A DNA stretch of 64,000 bases from positions 85,723-149,722 of the forward strand of contig NZ_CANMHM010000007.1 in assembly GCF_947497695.1 (NCBI RefSeq). Reading direction: 5' to 3'. Of the stretch, positions 9,069 to 17,143 are shown piece by piece. The position numbers and the translations under genes are program-made. Every line of letters begins with the position of its first letter. Position 1 is the stretch's first letter. This DNA is from an uncultured Polaribacter sp. (lineage in GTDB: Bacteria; Bacteroidota; Bacteroidia; Flavobacteriales; Flavobacteriaceae). The notes beneath the pieces were generated by a model. It ran no database searches, was not told the origin of the DNA, and saw only the letters and a list, made by a program, of their open reading frames with translations.

Positions 9069-9836
9069 ATGACCACTACAAGACAAAACGGAAGTTTATA
9101 TACCAATATTGAAAATAAAATTGCAACCATAGAATTTGGTCATCCAGCCAGTAATTCTTTTCCAAGTGAATTGTTAGAACGATTAGCCAAAGAAATTATT
9201 TCTGTTGGATATAATGATGCAGTTGCTATAATTATTTTGAAGTCTGAAGGAGAAAAAGCTTTTTGTGCTGGAGCTTCTTTTGATGAATTGGTAGCTATTG
9301 ATAATGTAGAAGATGGGAAACAATTTTTTAGTGGTTTTGCAAACGTAATAAATGCCATGAGAACTTGTGGAAAATTAATTATTGGACGTGTTCAAGGAAA
9401 AACTGTTGGAGGAGGTGTTGGTTTAATTGCTGCTTGTGATTATGTGTTGGCAACAGAAAAAGCGTCTGTAAAATTATCAGAATTTAGTATTGGAATTGGA
9501 CCTTTTGTAATAGAACCTGCTGTAACTCGTAAAATTGGTGTTGGAGCAACTGCAGAACTTACCTTAGATGCAGCAAACTGGAAAAATGCCTATTGGGCAA
9601 AAGAAAAAGGGTTGTATGCTAAAGTGTTTGAAACTCAAAAGGAATTGGATGAAGAAGTAGAATTGTTATCAGAAAAATTAGCATCTTATAATCCTGTAGC
9701 GTTATCAGAAATGAAAAAAGCGTTGTGGAAAGGTACAGCACAATGGAATGATTTATTAGCTGAAAGAGCCGCTGTTTCTGGGGAATTGGTATTGTCTGAT
9801 TTTACTAAAAAGGCTTTGTCTAAATTTAAAAAGTAA
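9069..9836 (+). CDS. Enoyl-CoA hydratase/isomerase family (crotonase fold) protein
   Basis: The 255-residue protein has the crotonase core: oxyanion-hole segment AFCAGASFDEL (residues about 64-74) and GKTVGGGVGLIAACD (110-124). Of the two catalytic glutamates of classic hydratases, the first position is Gly118 (GGGVGL rather than GGGCEL), while the second is kept as E138 (KLSEFSIGIG). The reaction may therefore not be simple enoyl-CoA hydration; isomerases, dehalogenases and others in the superfamily also lack the first Glu. It stands alone, with no other fatty-acid genes adjacent. The CoA-thioester substrate is unknown. Confidence 0.85.
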   Translation: MTTTRQNGSLYTNIENKIATIEFGHPASNSFPSELLERLAKEIISVGYNDAVAIIILKSEGEKAFCAGASFDELVAIDNVEDGKQFFSGFANVINAMRTCGKLIIGRVQGKTVGGGVGLIAACDYVLATEKASVKLSEFSIGIGPFVIEPAVTRKIGVGATAELTLDAANWKNAYWAKEKGLYAKVFETQKELDEEVELLSEKLASYNPVALSEMKKALWKGTAQWNDLLAERAAVSGELVLSDFTKKALSKFKK

Positions 9837-9853
9837 GATTTTAAAAATCGTTT

Positions 9854-9885
9854 GTCATCTCGATTTTTTTGGAGAAATCTCACAA
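9854..9885 (+). repeat. Dispersed repeat half-copy (TTGTCATCTCGA...GGAGAAATCTCAC)
   Basis: TTGTCATCTCGA followed by GGAGAAATCTCACA resembles one arm of the fuller inverted element at 32488-32578. It sits between two convergent genes. Only a half copy is present, so there is no hairpin. Confidence 0.5.
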
Positions 9886-9889
9886 GGTT

Positions 9890-11032
9890 TTAAACAGTCT
9901 CTTCTTTCTTATGTAAAAACCTCGTTAATTTCATAGAAAGGTCTAATAAAATAATTTTTGCATTACCATTTCTTTCAATATGATACATGGCTTCATTGAG
10001 TTCTTTTTCGATGTCTAAAATATTACCAGAATGCACAAAAGGTGCAAATTTTGATAAATCAAACCCAGTTTTAGTTTCCATAAAAACCAAGTTTTCAGAC
10101 TTGTAATTTAATAGCATTGCTTGTCTAAAAAACTGCAAACAATAGTCTAAAAAACGCTTTTGAGTTTCACGTCCTGTTTTAGCTATTGTATCAGACCATT
10201 CAATTAATTGTTGCACAACAGCAGCATTTCCTTTGGCTTTAAAAGCAGTTCTTATCCAAGCAATAAACCATTCTTCAAAAACCAAATCAGAAGAATCGTT
10301 TTGCATTAAATGCAGGGCTTTGTTAAAATTTCCTTCTGCTTGATGAGCTATTTTAGCAGCCTCATTATCAGTAATTTGATGGTTTACTACAAGTGTATTA
10401 GAAATATCTTGTTCACTTAATGCAGGAAAATGTAATGCTTGACAACGAGATTTAATGGTATTTATAATTTGTTCTTCACTTTCTGTAATTAAAATAAAAA
10501 CCGTTTTTTCTGGCGGTTCTTCTATCAGTTTTAGCAATTTATTGGCTGCAGCAATATTCATTTTTTCTGCCATCCAAATAATCATCACTTTAAAACCACC
10601 TTCGTAACTTTTAAGTCGCAGTTTTTTAACAACTTCCTCAGCTTCATCAACACCAATCAATCCTTGTTTGTTTTCTACACCAATATGTTGCAGCCAATTA
10701 AACAAGCTTCCATAAGGTTGTGTTTCAATAAAACTACGCCAATCTTCTAAAAACAAGCTACTAACAGGATGTTTTTTTACGTTTTCGTTAGAAGTAACAG
10801 GGTATGCAAAATGCAAATCAGGATGCTGTAGTTTGTCGCATTTTAAATTACAGACATCTGCATTATCAGAAAAATTACACAACAAAAACTGTGCATAAGC
10901 AATTGCCATTGGCAAAGTGCCACTTCCTTCTTTACCAACAAATAATTGAGCATGAGGAATTCTGCCATTTTCAGCAGACACTTTCAAGTGTTTTTTAATA
11001 TGTTCTTGTCCGATAATTTGGTTGAAAAGCAT
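9890..11032 (-). CDS. holB: DNA polymerase III subunit delta' (HolB-like)
   Basis: This 380-residue clamp-loader AAA+ protein starts MLFNQIIGQEHIKKHL and contains PHAQLFVGKEGSGTLPMA. The last stretch is a degenerate Walker A without the Gly-Lys-Thr/Ser, as expected for a non-ATP-binding delta' subunit. A zinc-binding-like cysteine set follows (CNFSDNADVCNLKCDKLQH). The SRC-type segment (IKSRCQALHF) and AANKLLKLIEEPP are typical. I start at the ATG at 11032 instead of a TTG two codons upstream. It helps load the beta clamp on DNA. Confidence 0.9.
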   Translation of the reverse strand: MLFNQIIGQEHIKKHLKVSAENGRIPHAQLFVGKEGSGTLPMAIAYAQFLLCNFSDNADVCNLKCDKLQHPDLHFAYPVTSNENVKKHPVSSLFLEDWRSFIETQPYGSLFNWLQHIGVENKQGLIGVDEAEEVVKKLRLKSYEGGFKVMIIWMAEKMNIAAANKLLKLIEEPPEKTVFILITESEEQIINTIKSRCQALHFPALSEQDISNTLVVNHQITDNEAAKIAHQAEGNFNKALHLMQNDSSDLVFEEWFIAWIRTAFKAKGNAAVVQQLIEWSDTIAKTGRETQKRFLDYCLQFFRQAMLLNYKSENLVFMETKTGFDLSKFAPFVHSGNILDIEKELNEAMYHIERNGNAKIILLDLSMKLTRFLHKKEETV

Positions 11033-11167
11033 CTGCAAATATAAAATTTGTTGTGCATAAATTTAGTGTTTTTTGATTTTGATTTTTTTTGATAAGGATG
11101 GATTCAAATATTGCTATAAATGCAATAATTTTTTCTATACTTCTGCTATTGGTAATTTTTCAAGGTT

Positions 11168-11198
11168 GAATCAGTGTTATCTGTGAAGTTTGTGTCTA
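11168..11198 (+). repeat. Direct repeat copy 1 (GAATCAGTGT...TTTGTGTCTA)
   Basis: GAATCAGTGTTATCTGTGAA continuing to TTTGTGTCTA is repeated, with about 80% identity by eye, at 11270-11300. Similar AATCAGTG...TGTGTCT strings are common in flavobacterial spacers. Nothing shows a function. Confidence 0.55.
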
Positions 11199-11269
11199 TT
11201 TTTTTTGATTATAGTATTGATTTAAATAGATGATTTTTTAGTCGAGTATTCAAGCTAACTTTTATGATT

Positions 11270-11300
11270 AAATCAGTGTGATTTGTAAAATTCGTGTCTA
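11270..11300 (+). repeat. Direct repeat copy 2 (AAATCAGTGT...TTCGTGTCTA)
   Basis: This is the second copy of the 31-bp direct repeat found at 11168-11198, about 70 bp further on and in the same orientation. Confidence 0.55.
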
Positions 11301-11390
11301 AACATTTTTATAAAATAAGTGTTATCCCGTTTTACGCAAACGTTAACTTAATTTTTTAAGTTTCAACTTTCTAAAAACTAAATAAAAAAG

Positions 11391-11398
11391 TATTTTTG
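11391..11398 (+). promoter_or_regulatory. Candidate -7 box TATTTTTG for pgk
   Basis: TATTTTTG matches TAnnTTTG and ends 22 bp before the pgk ATG, a spacing usual for strong flavobacterial promoters. The -33 TTG is not obvious. Confidence 0.5.
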
Positions 11399-11420
11399 TT
11401 CAAAATAGATTTAACAAAAG

Positions 11421-12608
11421 ATGAAAACACTAAAAGATTTTAATTTTAAGAATAAAAAAGCATTAATTCGTGTAGATTTTAATGTGCCTTTAAATGATCA
11501 ATTTGAAGTAACAGATGCTACCAGAATTCAAGCTGCAAAATCTACAATTATAGATATTTTAGAACAAGAAGGAAGCTGTGTTTTGATGTCACATTTAGGG
11601 CGTCCAAAAGGATTTCAAGATGAGTTTTCTTTAGGGCATATTGTAGAAACAGCAACCAAAATTTTAGGTGTTAAAGTTAAGTTTGTAGCAGATTGTATTG
11701 GCGATAAAGTTGAAGAAGCAGTTGCGAATTTAGAATCTGGAGAAATTTTATTATTAGAAAACCTACGTTACTATTCTGAAGAAACAAAAGGCGATGTTGC
11801 TTTTGCAGAAAAACTATCTAAATTAGGAGATGTTTATGTAAACGATGCTTTTGGTACTGCACACAGAGCACATGCTTCAACAACAATTATTGCTCAGTTT
11901 TTCTCAGAAAACAAATGTTTTGGAAACTTATTAGCAAGAGAAATAGAAAGTATAGATAAAGTATTAAACAATTCAGAGAAACCAGTTTTAGCAATTTTAG
12001 GTGGAGCAAAAGTATCGTCTAAAATTACAGTAATTGAAAATATTTTAGACAAAGTAGATCACTTAATTATTGGTGGTGGAATGAGTTTTACGTTTATAAA
12101 AGCACAAGGAGGAAAAATTGGAAATTCTATTTGTGAAGATGATAAAATGGAATTGGCTTTAGATATTTTAAAGCAAGCAAAAGCAAAAGGTGTAGAAGTT
12201 CATATTCCTGTTGATGTTATTGCTGCTGATGATTTTTCTAATGATGCAAATACACAAACTTTAGACATCAATGCAATTCCTGATGGTTGGGAAGGTGTAG
12301 ATGCAGGACCAAAATCTCAAGCAAATTTTGATGCAATTGTAAACCAATGTAAAACGATTTTATGGAACGGACCTTTAGGTGTTTTTGAAATGGAATCTTT
12401 TGCAAACGGAACAATTGCATTAGGACACTCTATTGATAAAGCTACTAAAAACGGAGCGTTTTCTTTAGTTGGTGGAGGAGACTCTGTTGCAGCTGTAAAA
12501 CAATTTGGTTTTGCAGATAAAGTAAGTTATGTTTCTACTGGTGGAGGTGCTATGTTAGAAATGTTAGAAGGAAAAACGTTACCAGGTATTGAAGCTATTT
12601 TAAAATAA
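11421..12608 (+). CDS. pgk: Phosphoglycerate kinase
   Basis: At 395 residues this is the full-length glycolytic enzyme that interconverts 1,3-bisphosphoglycerate plus ADP with 3-phosphoglycerate plus ATP in the cytosol. Substrate-binding motifs are RVDFNVPLND and HLGRPKG, with LLLENLRYY, GGAKVSSKI, GGGMSFTF, GPLGVFE and the nucleotide-binding GGGDSVAAV all in order. It is a single-gene unit: it has its own candidate promoter at 11391 and a strong intrinsic terminator at 12697-12729. Confidence 0.98.
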   Translation: MKTLKDFNFKNKKALIRVDFNVPLNDQFEVTDATRIQAAKSTIIDILEQEGSCVLMSHLGRPKGFQDEFSLGHIVETATKILGVKVKFVADCIGDKVEEAVANLESGEILLLENLRYYSEETKGDVAFAEKLSKLGDVYVNDAFGTAHRAHASTTIIAQFFSENKCFGNLLAREIESIDKVLNNSEKPVLAILGGAKVSSKITVIENILDKVDHLIIGGGMSFTFIKAQGGKIGNSICEDDKMELALDILKQAKAKGVEVHIPVDVIAADDFSNDANTQTLDINAIPDGWEGVDAGPKSQANFDAIVNQCKTILWNGPLGVFEMESFANGTIALGHSIDKATKNGAFSLVGGGDSVAAVKQFGFADKVSYVSTGGGAMLEMLEGKTLPGIEAILK

Positions 12609-12696
12609 AAGTTTATTTGTTAACTGTGTATTAGTTCAATAAAAATCTTAATTAATAAAAGGAATGTTTAACTGAGCTTGATCAAGTTTATTTAAT

Positions 12697-12729
12697 AAAG
12701 CGTGTGATTTAATAATCACACGCTTTTTT
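12697..12729 (+). terminator. Intrinsic terminator after pgk
   Basis: A perfect 13-bp stem, AAAGCGTGTGATT (12697-12709) and AATCACACGCTTT (12714-12726), has a TAAT loop and a run of six T (12724-12729). Confidence 0.92.
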
Positions 12730-12901
12730 ATTGATAATAGCCAATTAAACACTTTAACAATTACACGTTTGTACATTTTAAAAGTGAAACTTATATTAAA
12801 ACTCGATTCTTATTATTATAATCGATTTTAAGTATTTAATTTAGCAGTAAGTTTTTTAACAGTTACACGATTAAACAAATACACAATTACACATTATAAA
12901 A

Positions 12902-13942
12902 ATGAAATACACAAACTTACCAAACACAAATATAAAAGTCAGTAAAATTTGTTTAGGAACGATGACTTGGGGAAACCAAAACACACAAGAAGAAGCTTTT
13001 GAACAAATGGATTATTCCTTAGATCAAGGAGTTAATTTTATTGATGCTGCAGAATTGTATCCTGTTCCTGCAACTCCAGAAACTTATGGAGATACAGAAC
13101 GTATTATTGGAAATTGGTTCAAAAAAACAGGGAATAGAGATAAAATAGTATTAGCATCTAAAATTGCTGGGGGAGGAGACTACACAGCTCATATTAGAAA
13201 AGGAGGGCTAACCAAAGAAAATATTTTAGACGCTATTGATAAAAGTTTACAACGTTTACAAACAGATTATTTAGATTTATATCAATTACATTGGCCAAAT
13301 AGAGGTACAAATGTTTTTGGCACAAGAGATTTTAATACAGATAACGCTAAAATTGAAGCCGAAGATTTTACAGGAATTATAGAAACTTTAAATGATTTAA
13401 TAAAAGCCGGTAAAATTAAACATTATGGTTTGTCTAATGAAACACCTTGGGGAATGATGAAATACTCAGAAACTTCTCGTAATTTAAACTTACCAAAACC
13501 TGTCACTATTCAAAATGCATATTCACTTATTTTAAGAAAGTTTGAAACAGCTTCTTCAGAAGTATGTTTAAGAGAAGATATCGGTTTGTTAGCTTATTCT
13601 CCTTTGGCTCAAGGAGTTTTATCTGGTAAATATTTAGATGGTGGAAGTCCAGAAGGTTCAAGAGGTAATTTATTTCCAAGATTTATTGCACGTTATATGG
13701 GAGAAGGTCCATCAAACGCAGTAAAAAAATACCAAGAAATTGCATCAAAAAATAATATAACTTTGTCTGAATTGTCTTTGGCATTTATCAATCAATTACC
13801 ATTTGTAACCAGTAATATTATTGGAGCCACAAAAATGAGTCAGTTAAAAGAAAATATTGGTAGTATAAACATTGATTTATCCGATGAAATTATTGCAGAT
13901 ATCAATGCAGTACACAATTTAATTCCTAATCCTGCTCCTTAA
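12902..13942 (+). CDS. NADP(H)-dependent aldo/keto reductase, Tas-like
   Basis: The protein has 346 residues, the same length as E. coli Tas, and resembles it along its whole length (ICLGTMTWGNQNT, NFIDAAELYPVPATPET, NETPWGMMKY, YPAP-like C-terminus). The aldo/keto reductase tetrad is visible as D48, Y53, K87 and H130 (YQLHWPNR). It should reduce carbonyl compounds with NADPH in the cytosol. The physiological substrate of Tas proteins is not established. It is monocistronic, ending before a strong terminator at 13981. Start is the first ATG at 12902. Confidence 0.93.
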   Translation: MKYTNLPNTNIKVSKICLGTMTWGNQNTQEEAFEQMDYSLDQGVNFIDAAELYPVPATPETYGDTERIIGNWFKKTGNRDKIVLASKIAGGGDYTAHIRKGGLTKENILDAIDKSLQRLQTDYLDLYQLHWPNRGTNVFGTRDFNTDNAKIEAEDFTGIIETLNDLIKAGKIKHYGLSNETPWGMMKYSETSRNLNLPKPVTIQNAYSLILRKFETASSEVCLREDIGLLAYSPLAQGVLSGKYLDGGSPEGSRGNLFPRFIARYMGEGPSNAVKKYQEIASKNNITLSELSLAFINQLPFVTSNIIGATKMSQLKENIGSINIDLSDEIIADINAVHNLIPNPAP

Positions 13943-13980
13943 AAAGTAGGTAGTATTTTAGTATTCAGTTGGCAGTAAAT

Positions 13981-14016
13981 AAAAAACCCGAAGTAAATTT
14001 TACTTCGGGTTTTTTT
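13981..14016. terminator. Bidirectional intrinsic terminator between convergent genes
   Basis: AACCCGAAGTAAA pairs with TTTACTTCGGGTT in a long stem. It is preceded by A6 and followed by T7 on the plus strand, so it can serve the aldo/keto reductase (plus) and the small minus-strand operon ending at 14110. Confidence 0.9.
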
Positions 14017-14021
14017 ATCTT

Positions 14022-14049
14022 TTGTCATTCCTGCGAAGGCAGGAATCTA
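14022..14049 (+). repeat. Dispersed hairpin repeat, family A (ATTCCTGC-GAAG-GCAGGAAT)
   Basis: Within TTGTCATTCCTGCGAAGGCA the arms ATTCCTGC (14027-14034) and GCAGGAAT (14039-14046) flank a GAAG loop. Related copies lie at 32323-32349 (arms ATTCCTGT/ACAGGAAT) and, inverted, at 32437-32460. The arm change C to T is matched by G to A in the partner arm. Confidence 0.8.
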
Positions 14050-14109
14050 TGTTTATGTAGATTTGATTCCTTATTCAAAAAAATCTTGAATCAATTTTTA
14101 ACTAGCTCT

Positions 14110-14337
14110 TTATTTACGCAATTCTTTCTCAGTCATTTCAGAATTATAAATCTTTCCATCTTTATCAAAAGACCAAACATTAGAAACTTCACGAAGTTGA
14201 GGTATTTCATTTTCTTCAGAAGTTACTTTTTGTTTTACAATTCTGCGAAACTTTCTATTCGAAGCCTGTTTGTCTTCCTTTTCAGATTTGGCGGTAGTTA
14301 TTCCGTGGATTTTAGTTTTCTTTTTCGAACGACTCAT
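14110..14337 (-). CDS. Small conserved basic protein, function unknown
   Basis: The 75-residue product begins MSRSKKKTKIHGITTAKSE and contains KQASNRKFRRIVKQKV; it is rich in Lys and Arg. Small MSRSKKK... proteins with an NRKFRR motif are widespread in bacteria, so I regard it as a real gene, but I know of no assigned function. An RNA- or ribosome-related role would fit the charge and is only inference. It lies six bases after the DUF6370-like gene on the same strand and probably shares its transcript, ending at the bidirectional terminator at 13981. Confidence 0.75.
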   Translation of the reverse strand: MSRSKKKTKIHGITTAKSEKEDKQASNRKFRRIVKQKVTSEENEIPQLREVSNVWSFDKDGKIYNSEMTEKELRK

Positions 14338-14343
14338 AATATC

Positions 14344-14649
14344 CTATTCTTTAACCAACTCAATTGAACTTGCAACAAACCTTCCTTCTACTAAAACACC
14401 AGTAACTTCTGCTTTTCTAATAACGTTACAAAAGCCAATATATTCATCATGAGCATCACCAAAATCATTGATTTCAAAACCATCAACAAAATAGGCTTTA
14501 TCATCAATTTTAGCAGCTAAACTGCATCCGTTTTCAGAGTCTAAATCGAATTTACATTGTCCACAAGAAACATCTGCAATTTGTTTAATTTCTTTTTTGT
14601 TTCCACAAGAAGCTAAAATTAATAAACTTAAAACAATTATTTTTTTCAT
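14344..14649 (-). CDS. DUF6370-like small lipoprotein
   Basis: The 101-residue product starts MKKIIVLSLLILASCGNKK, a lipoprotein signal with Cys about residue 15. The mature part, with VSCGQCKFDLDSENGCSLAA, AYFVDGF, GDAHDEYIGFCN and EGRFVASSIELV, matches the small DUF6370 family as I remember it. Three or four conserved cysteines and the DxGDAH motif suggest metal or redox chemistry, which is unproven. An alternative ATG two codons upstream (14655) is possible. It is cotranscribed with the small basic protein downstream. Confidence 0.75.
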   Translation of the reverse strand: MKKIIVLSLLILASCGNKKEIKQIADVSCGQCKFDLDSENGCSLAAKIDDKAYFVDGFEINDFGDAHDEYIGFCNVIRKAEVTGVLVEGRFVASSIELVKE

Positions 14650-14719
14650 AATCATAAATTTTAAAAATTACATTGTATTAAAAACACAAAAGTGAGCACT
14701 GAAAACTGCAACTGGAAAC

Positions 14720-16405
14720 TTATTTTCCTCCCCAACTATCTCTCAATCCAACAATTTTATTAAAAACTAAATTTTCTTTAGTGGAATCATCATCCACATT
14801 AAAATACCCCATTCTTTGAAACTGAAAACGTTCGCCAATTGTTGCAGATTGTAAACTTGGTTCTAAATATGCTTCTATAATTTCTAAAGAATTTGGGTTG
14901 ATAAACTCCATAAAATCTTTGTCTTTATGGCTATCTGGTGCTTCATCTAAAAACAATCTGTCATAAGCTCTCACTTCTGCTTTTACGGCATGTTTTACAG
15001 AAACCCAGTGCAAAGTACCTTTTACCTTACGTTTACTTTCTTCAGTGTCCATTCCAGATTTTGTTAATGGATCATAAGTACATTGTATTTCAATTACATT
15101 TCCATCGGCATCTTTAGTACAACTATTGGCAGTAATAAAATACGCATTTTTTAAACGTACCTCTTTTCCTAATTTTAAACGGAAAAACTTCTTATTTGCT
15201 TCCTCTCTAAAATCTTCACGTTCTATATAAATTTCTCTCGAAAAAGGCACTTCTCTACTTCCAAAGCCTTCTTCATAATCATTATAATTTGCCTCTAACA
15301 TTTCTTCCTGTCCTTCAGGGTAATTGGTAATTACTACTTTAACAGGGTCTAAAACGCCCATCACTCTTTTGGCAGTTTTGTTTAAATCTTCACGAATTTT
15401 AAATTCTAAAAGTGCTACATCAATTACGTTTTCACGTTTAGAAACTCCAACAGTTTCAATAAAACTTTTTATGGAGTTTGGAGTATAACCACGTCTTCTT
15501 AAACCAGAAATTGTTGGCATTCTTGGGTCGTCCCAGCCAGAAACAATTCCGTTTTCAACCAAAGTTAGTAACTTACGTTTACTCATAATGGTATAACTCA
15601 AATTCAAACGAGAAAACTCACGTTGCTTTGGCGGATTTGGGTATTTAGCTTTGCTAAAATCATACACATTATCTCTAAACCAATTGTACAATTCTCTATG
15701 AGGTTTAAACTCTAAAGAACACAAAGAATGTGATATTTGTTCAATATAATCACTCTCTCCATGTGTCCAATCATACATTGGGTAAATACACCAATCACTA
15801 CCAGTTCTGTGATGCTCTTTGTACATAATTCGATACATTAAAGGATCACGCATTAACATATTTGGACTTTCCATATCAATCTTTGCACGCAAAGTATGCT
15901 CACCTTCTTTAAATTTTCCTTCTTTCATTCCTTGAAATAATTCCAAGTTTTCTTCCACTGATCTATTTCTAAAAGGACTATTGGTTCCTACTTGAGTTGG
16001 TGTTCCTTTTTGAGCACGCATTTCTTCTGAAGATTGAGAATCTACATAAGCTTTTCCATCCTTTATCAACAAAACTGCCCAATCGAACAATTGCTGAAAA
16101 TAATCAGATGAATAACATTCATTTGCCCAAGAATATCCTAACCAAGCAATGTCTTTTTTAATAGCATCAACATATTCTTGCTCTTCTTTTGCAGGGTTTG
16201 TATCATCAAAACGCAAGTTTACAGGTGCATTGTATTTTAAACCCAAACCAAAACTAATACCAATTGCTTTGGTATGTCCAATATGTAAATATCCATTTGG
16301 CTCTGGTGGAAATCGAAAACGTAAATTTTCTTTTGGCATTCCGTTTGCCAAATCCTCTTCTATAATATGCTCTAAAAAATTGAGCGAATTCTTCTCTTCA
16401 GACAT
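14720..16405 (-). CDS. glnS: Glutamine--tRNA ligase
   Basis: This 561-residue class I synthetase has RFPPEPNGYLHIGHTKAI (HIGH at residues 41-44), the tRNA/Gln-binding region FDDTNPAKEEQEY, YDWTHGESDYIE and the KMSKS-type loop IMSKRKL, followed by the beta-barrel anticodon-binding domains. It charges tRNA-Gln directly. I start at the second Met (16405), because the ORF otherwise begins with two consecutive ATG codons. Its presence means the organism does not rely only on the Asp/Glu-amidotransferase route for Gln-tRNA. Confidence 0.97.
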   Translation of the reverse strand: MSEEKNSLNFLEHIIEEDLANGMPKENLRFRFPPEPNGYLHIGHTKAIGISFGLGLKYNAPVNLRFDDTNPAKEEQEYVDAIKKDIAWLGYSWANECYSSDYFQQLFDWAVLLIKDGKAYVDSQSSEEMRAQKGTPTQVGTNSPFRNRSVEENLELFQGMKEGKFKEGEHTLRAKIDMESPNMLMRDPLMYRIMYKEHHRTGSDWCIYPMYDWTHGESDYIEQISHSLCSLEFKPHRELYNWFRDNVYDFSKAKYPNPPKQREFSRLNLSYTIMSKRKLLTLVENGIVSGWDDPRMPTISGLRRRGYTPNSIKSFIETVGVSKRENVIDVALLEFKIREDLNKTAKRVMGVLDPVKVVITNYPEGQEEMLEANYNDYEEGFGSREVPFSREIYIEREDFREEANKKFFRLKLGKEVRLKNAYFITANSCTKDADGNVIEIQCTYDPLTKSGMDTEESKRKVKGTLHWVSVKHAVKAEVRAYDRLFLDEAPDSHKDKDFMEFINPNSLEIIEAYLEPSLQSATIGERFQFQRMGYFNVDDDSTKENLVFNKIVGLRDSWGGK

Positions 16406-16507
16406 CAAATTAGTTTTTAGTTGTTGGTTTTTAGTTGTTGGTAATCACTTTTACATTACTAAAAACGAATGCAAAATTACATAAAATAACTTGTATAATT
16501 TCATTTT

Positions 16508-16646
16508 GGGGGTTCCCTTTCAGGTCAGGATTTTCACTATATCTTTTTATTTCTAAAAAAGAAATAAAAAAGGATGCCGTTTCAAATGCATAGCATTCAA
16601 GATTTCAAAAGAAATATTAAAGTATGAGTACTCCTTAACGCAAGCA
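16508..16646 (+). repeat. Dispersed palindromic element, family C, copy 1
   Basis: The core is CACTATATC, then the hairpin CTTTTTATTTCT...GAAATAAAAAAG (16543-16554 / 16561-16572), then GGATGCCGTTTCAA. Copies lie at 32618-32682 (inverted) and 34993-35048, with the same flanks but different, internally complementary stem tips. The outer part TTAACGCAAGC at 16635-16645 may be the right end, since copy 2 has CTTGCGTTAGG at the equivalent place. The ends are uncertain. Confidence 0.75.
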
Positions 16647-16699
16647 TATTTGCAAGTTAAAGTTTTCAGAAAAGCGAATTTCGTATTTATTTTTTGTCG

Positions 16700-16707
16700 T
16701 AATTTTG
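16700..16707 (+). promoter_or_regulatory. Candidate -7 box TAATTTTG close to the DUF2452 start
   Basis: TAATTTTG matches TAnnTTTG and ends only four bases before the ATG at 16712. If used, transcription would begin at or within a few bases of the start codon, giving a leaderless or nearly leaderless message. No -33 box is clear. Confidence 0.35.
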
Positions 16708-16711
16708 CAAT

Positions 16712-17143
16712 ATGACAAAAGACGCAGAAAAAAAACCAGATTTAGTTGTTTTTAATGAAGAAACTAAAAAGTACGATGCTGCTTTAAAACCTTATGGAAC
16801 ATCAGCAAGTTCGCCAGTAATTAAGCCAACAAATACAGCAACTTGGACAGCAGATGGAGTAAGACGAACAAATAAAATATTAAAAGGTAAGTTTGATGAG
16901 GTTAAAAAAGAGTATGAATTGTTGATGGAGAAATTTCAATACAATGATATGCTCTATAGTGCAAAATTTGGCTTTGAACCTATATTTGGAGAAACGTATC
17001 ATTTGTATAAAAATAAAAAAGAAGAACTTTTTTTGTCAATCATAGAACCAACTCAGTGGGATTTAGAGTACAAAGGCTCTTTTAGATTAAACACAGATAA
17101 AATGTGGGAAAAAGTAGATTTTTTATCTAATAACGAAGAATAA
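16712..17143 (+). CDS. DUF2452 domain protein
   Basis: The 143-residue product matches the DUF2452 family of Bacteroidota: KKPDLVVFNEETKKYD at the start, an MEKFQYNDMLYSAKFGFEP core, GETYHLYKNK and SFRLNTDKMWEKV at the end. It has no signal peptide or membrane segment and is probably cytosolic. The function is unknown. The stop codon overlaps the start of folB by one base (TAATG), which suggests translational coupling and one transcript. Confidence 0.88.
   Translation: MTKDAEKKPDLVVFNEETKKYDAALKPYGTSASSPVIKPTNTATWTADGVRRTNKILKGKFDEVKKEYELLMEKFQYNDMLYSAKFGFEPIFGETYHLYKNKKEELFLSIIEPTQWDLEYKGSFRLNTDKMWEKVDFLSNNEE

Larger units (their letters stand above)
11033..11420. other. Gene-free 388-bp spacer between holB and pgk
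   Basis: I see no credible coding sequence. It holds two imperfect 31-bp direct repeats (11168-11198 and 11270-11300) and, at 11391-11398, a -7 box for pgk. At 11036-11043 the minus strand reads TATATTTG just four bases before the holB ATG. It separates divergently transcribed genes, so promoters for both must lie here. Confidence 0.6.
16406..16711. other. Gene-free 306-bp divergent spacer with family C repeat
   Basis: This spacer lies between glnS and the DUF2452 gene and contains no credible ORF. Next to glnS is a short tandem string (TTAGTTGTTGGTTTTTAGTTGTTGG). The middle is taken up by a family C palindromic element (16508-16646), and a -7 box lies at the right end (16700-16707). Confidence 0.6.

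Noticed and set aside
13969..14367. 132-residue plus-strand ORF
   Set aside because: It runs across the bidirectional terminator and the family A hairpin and is antisense to two small minus-strand genes with better family support.
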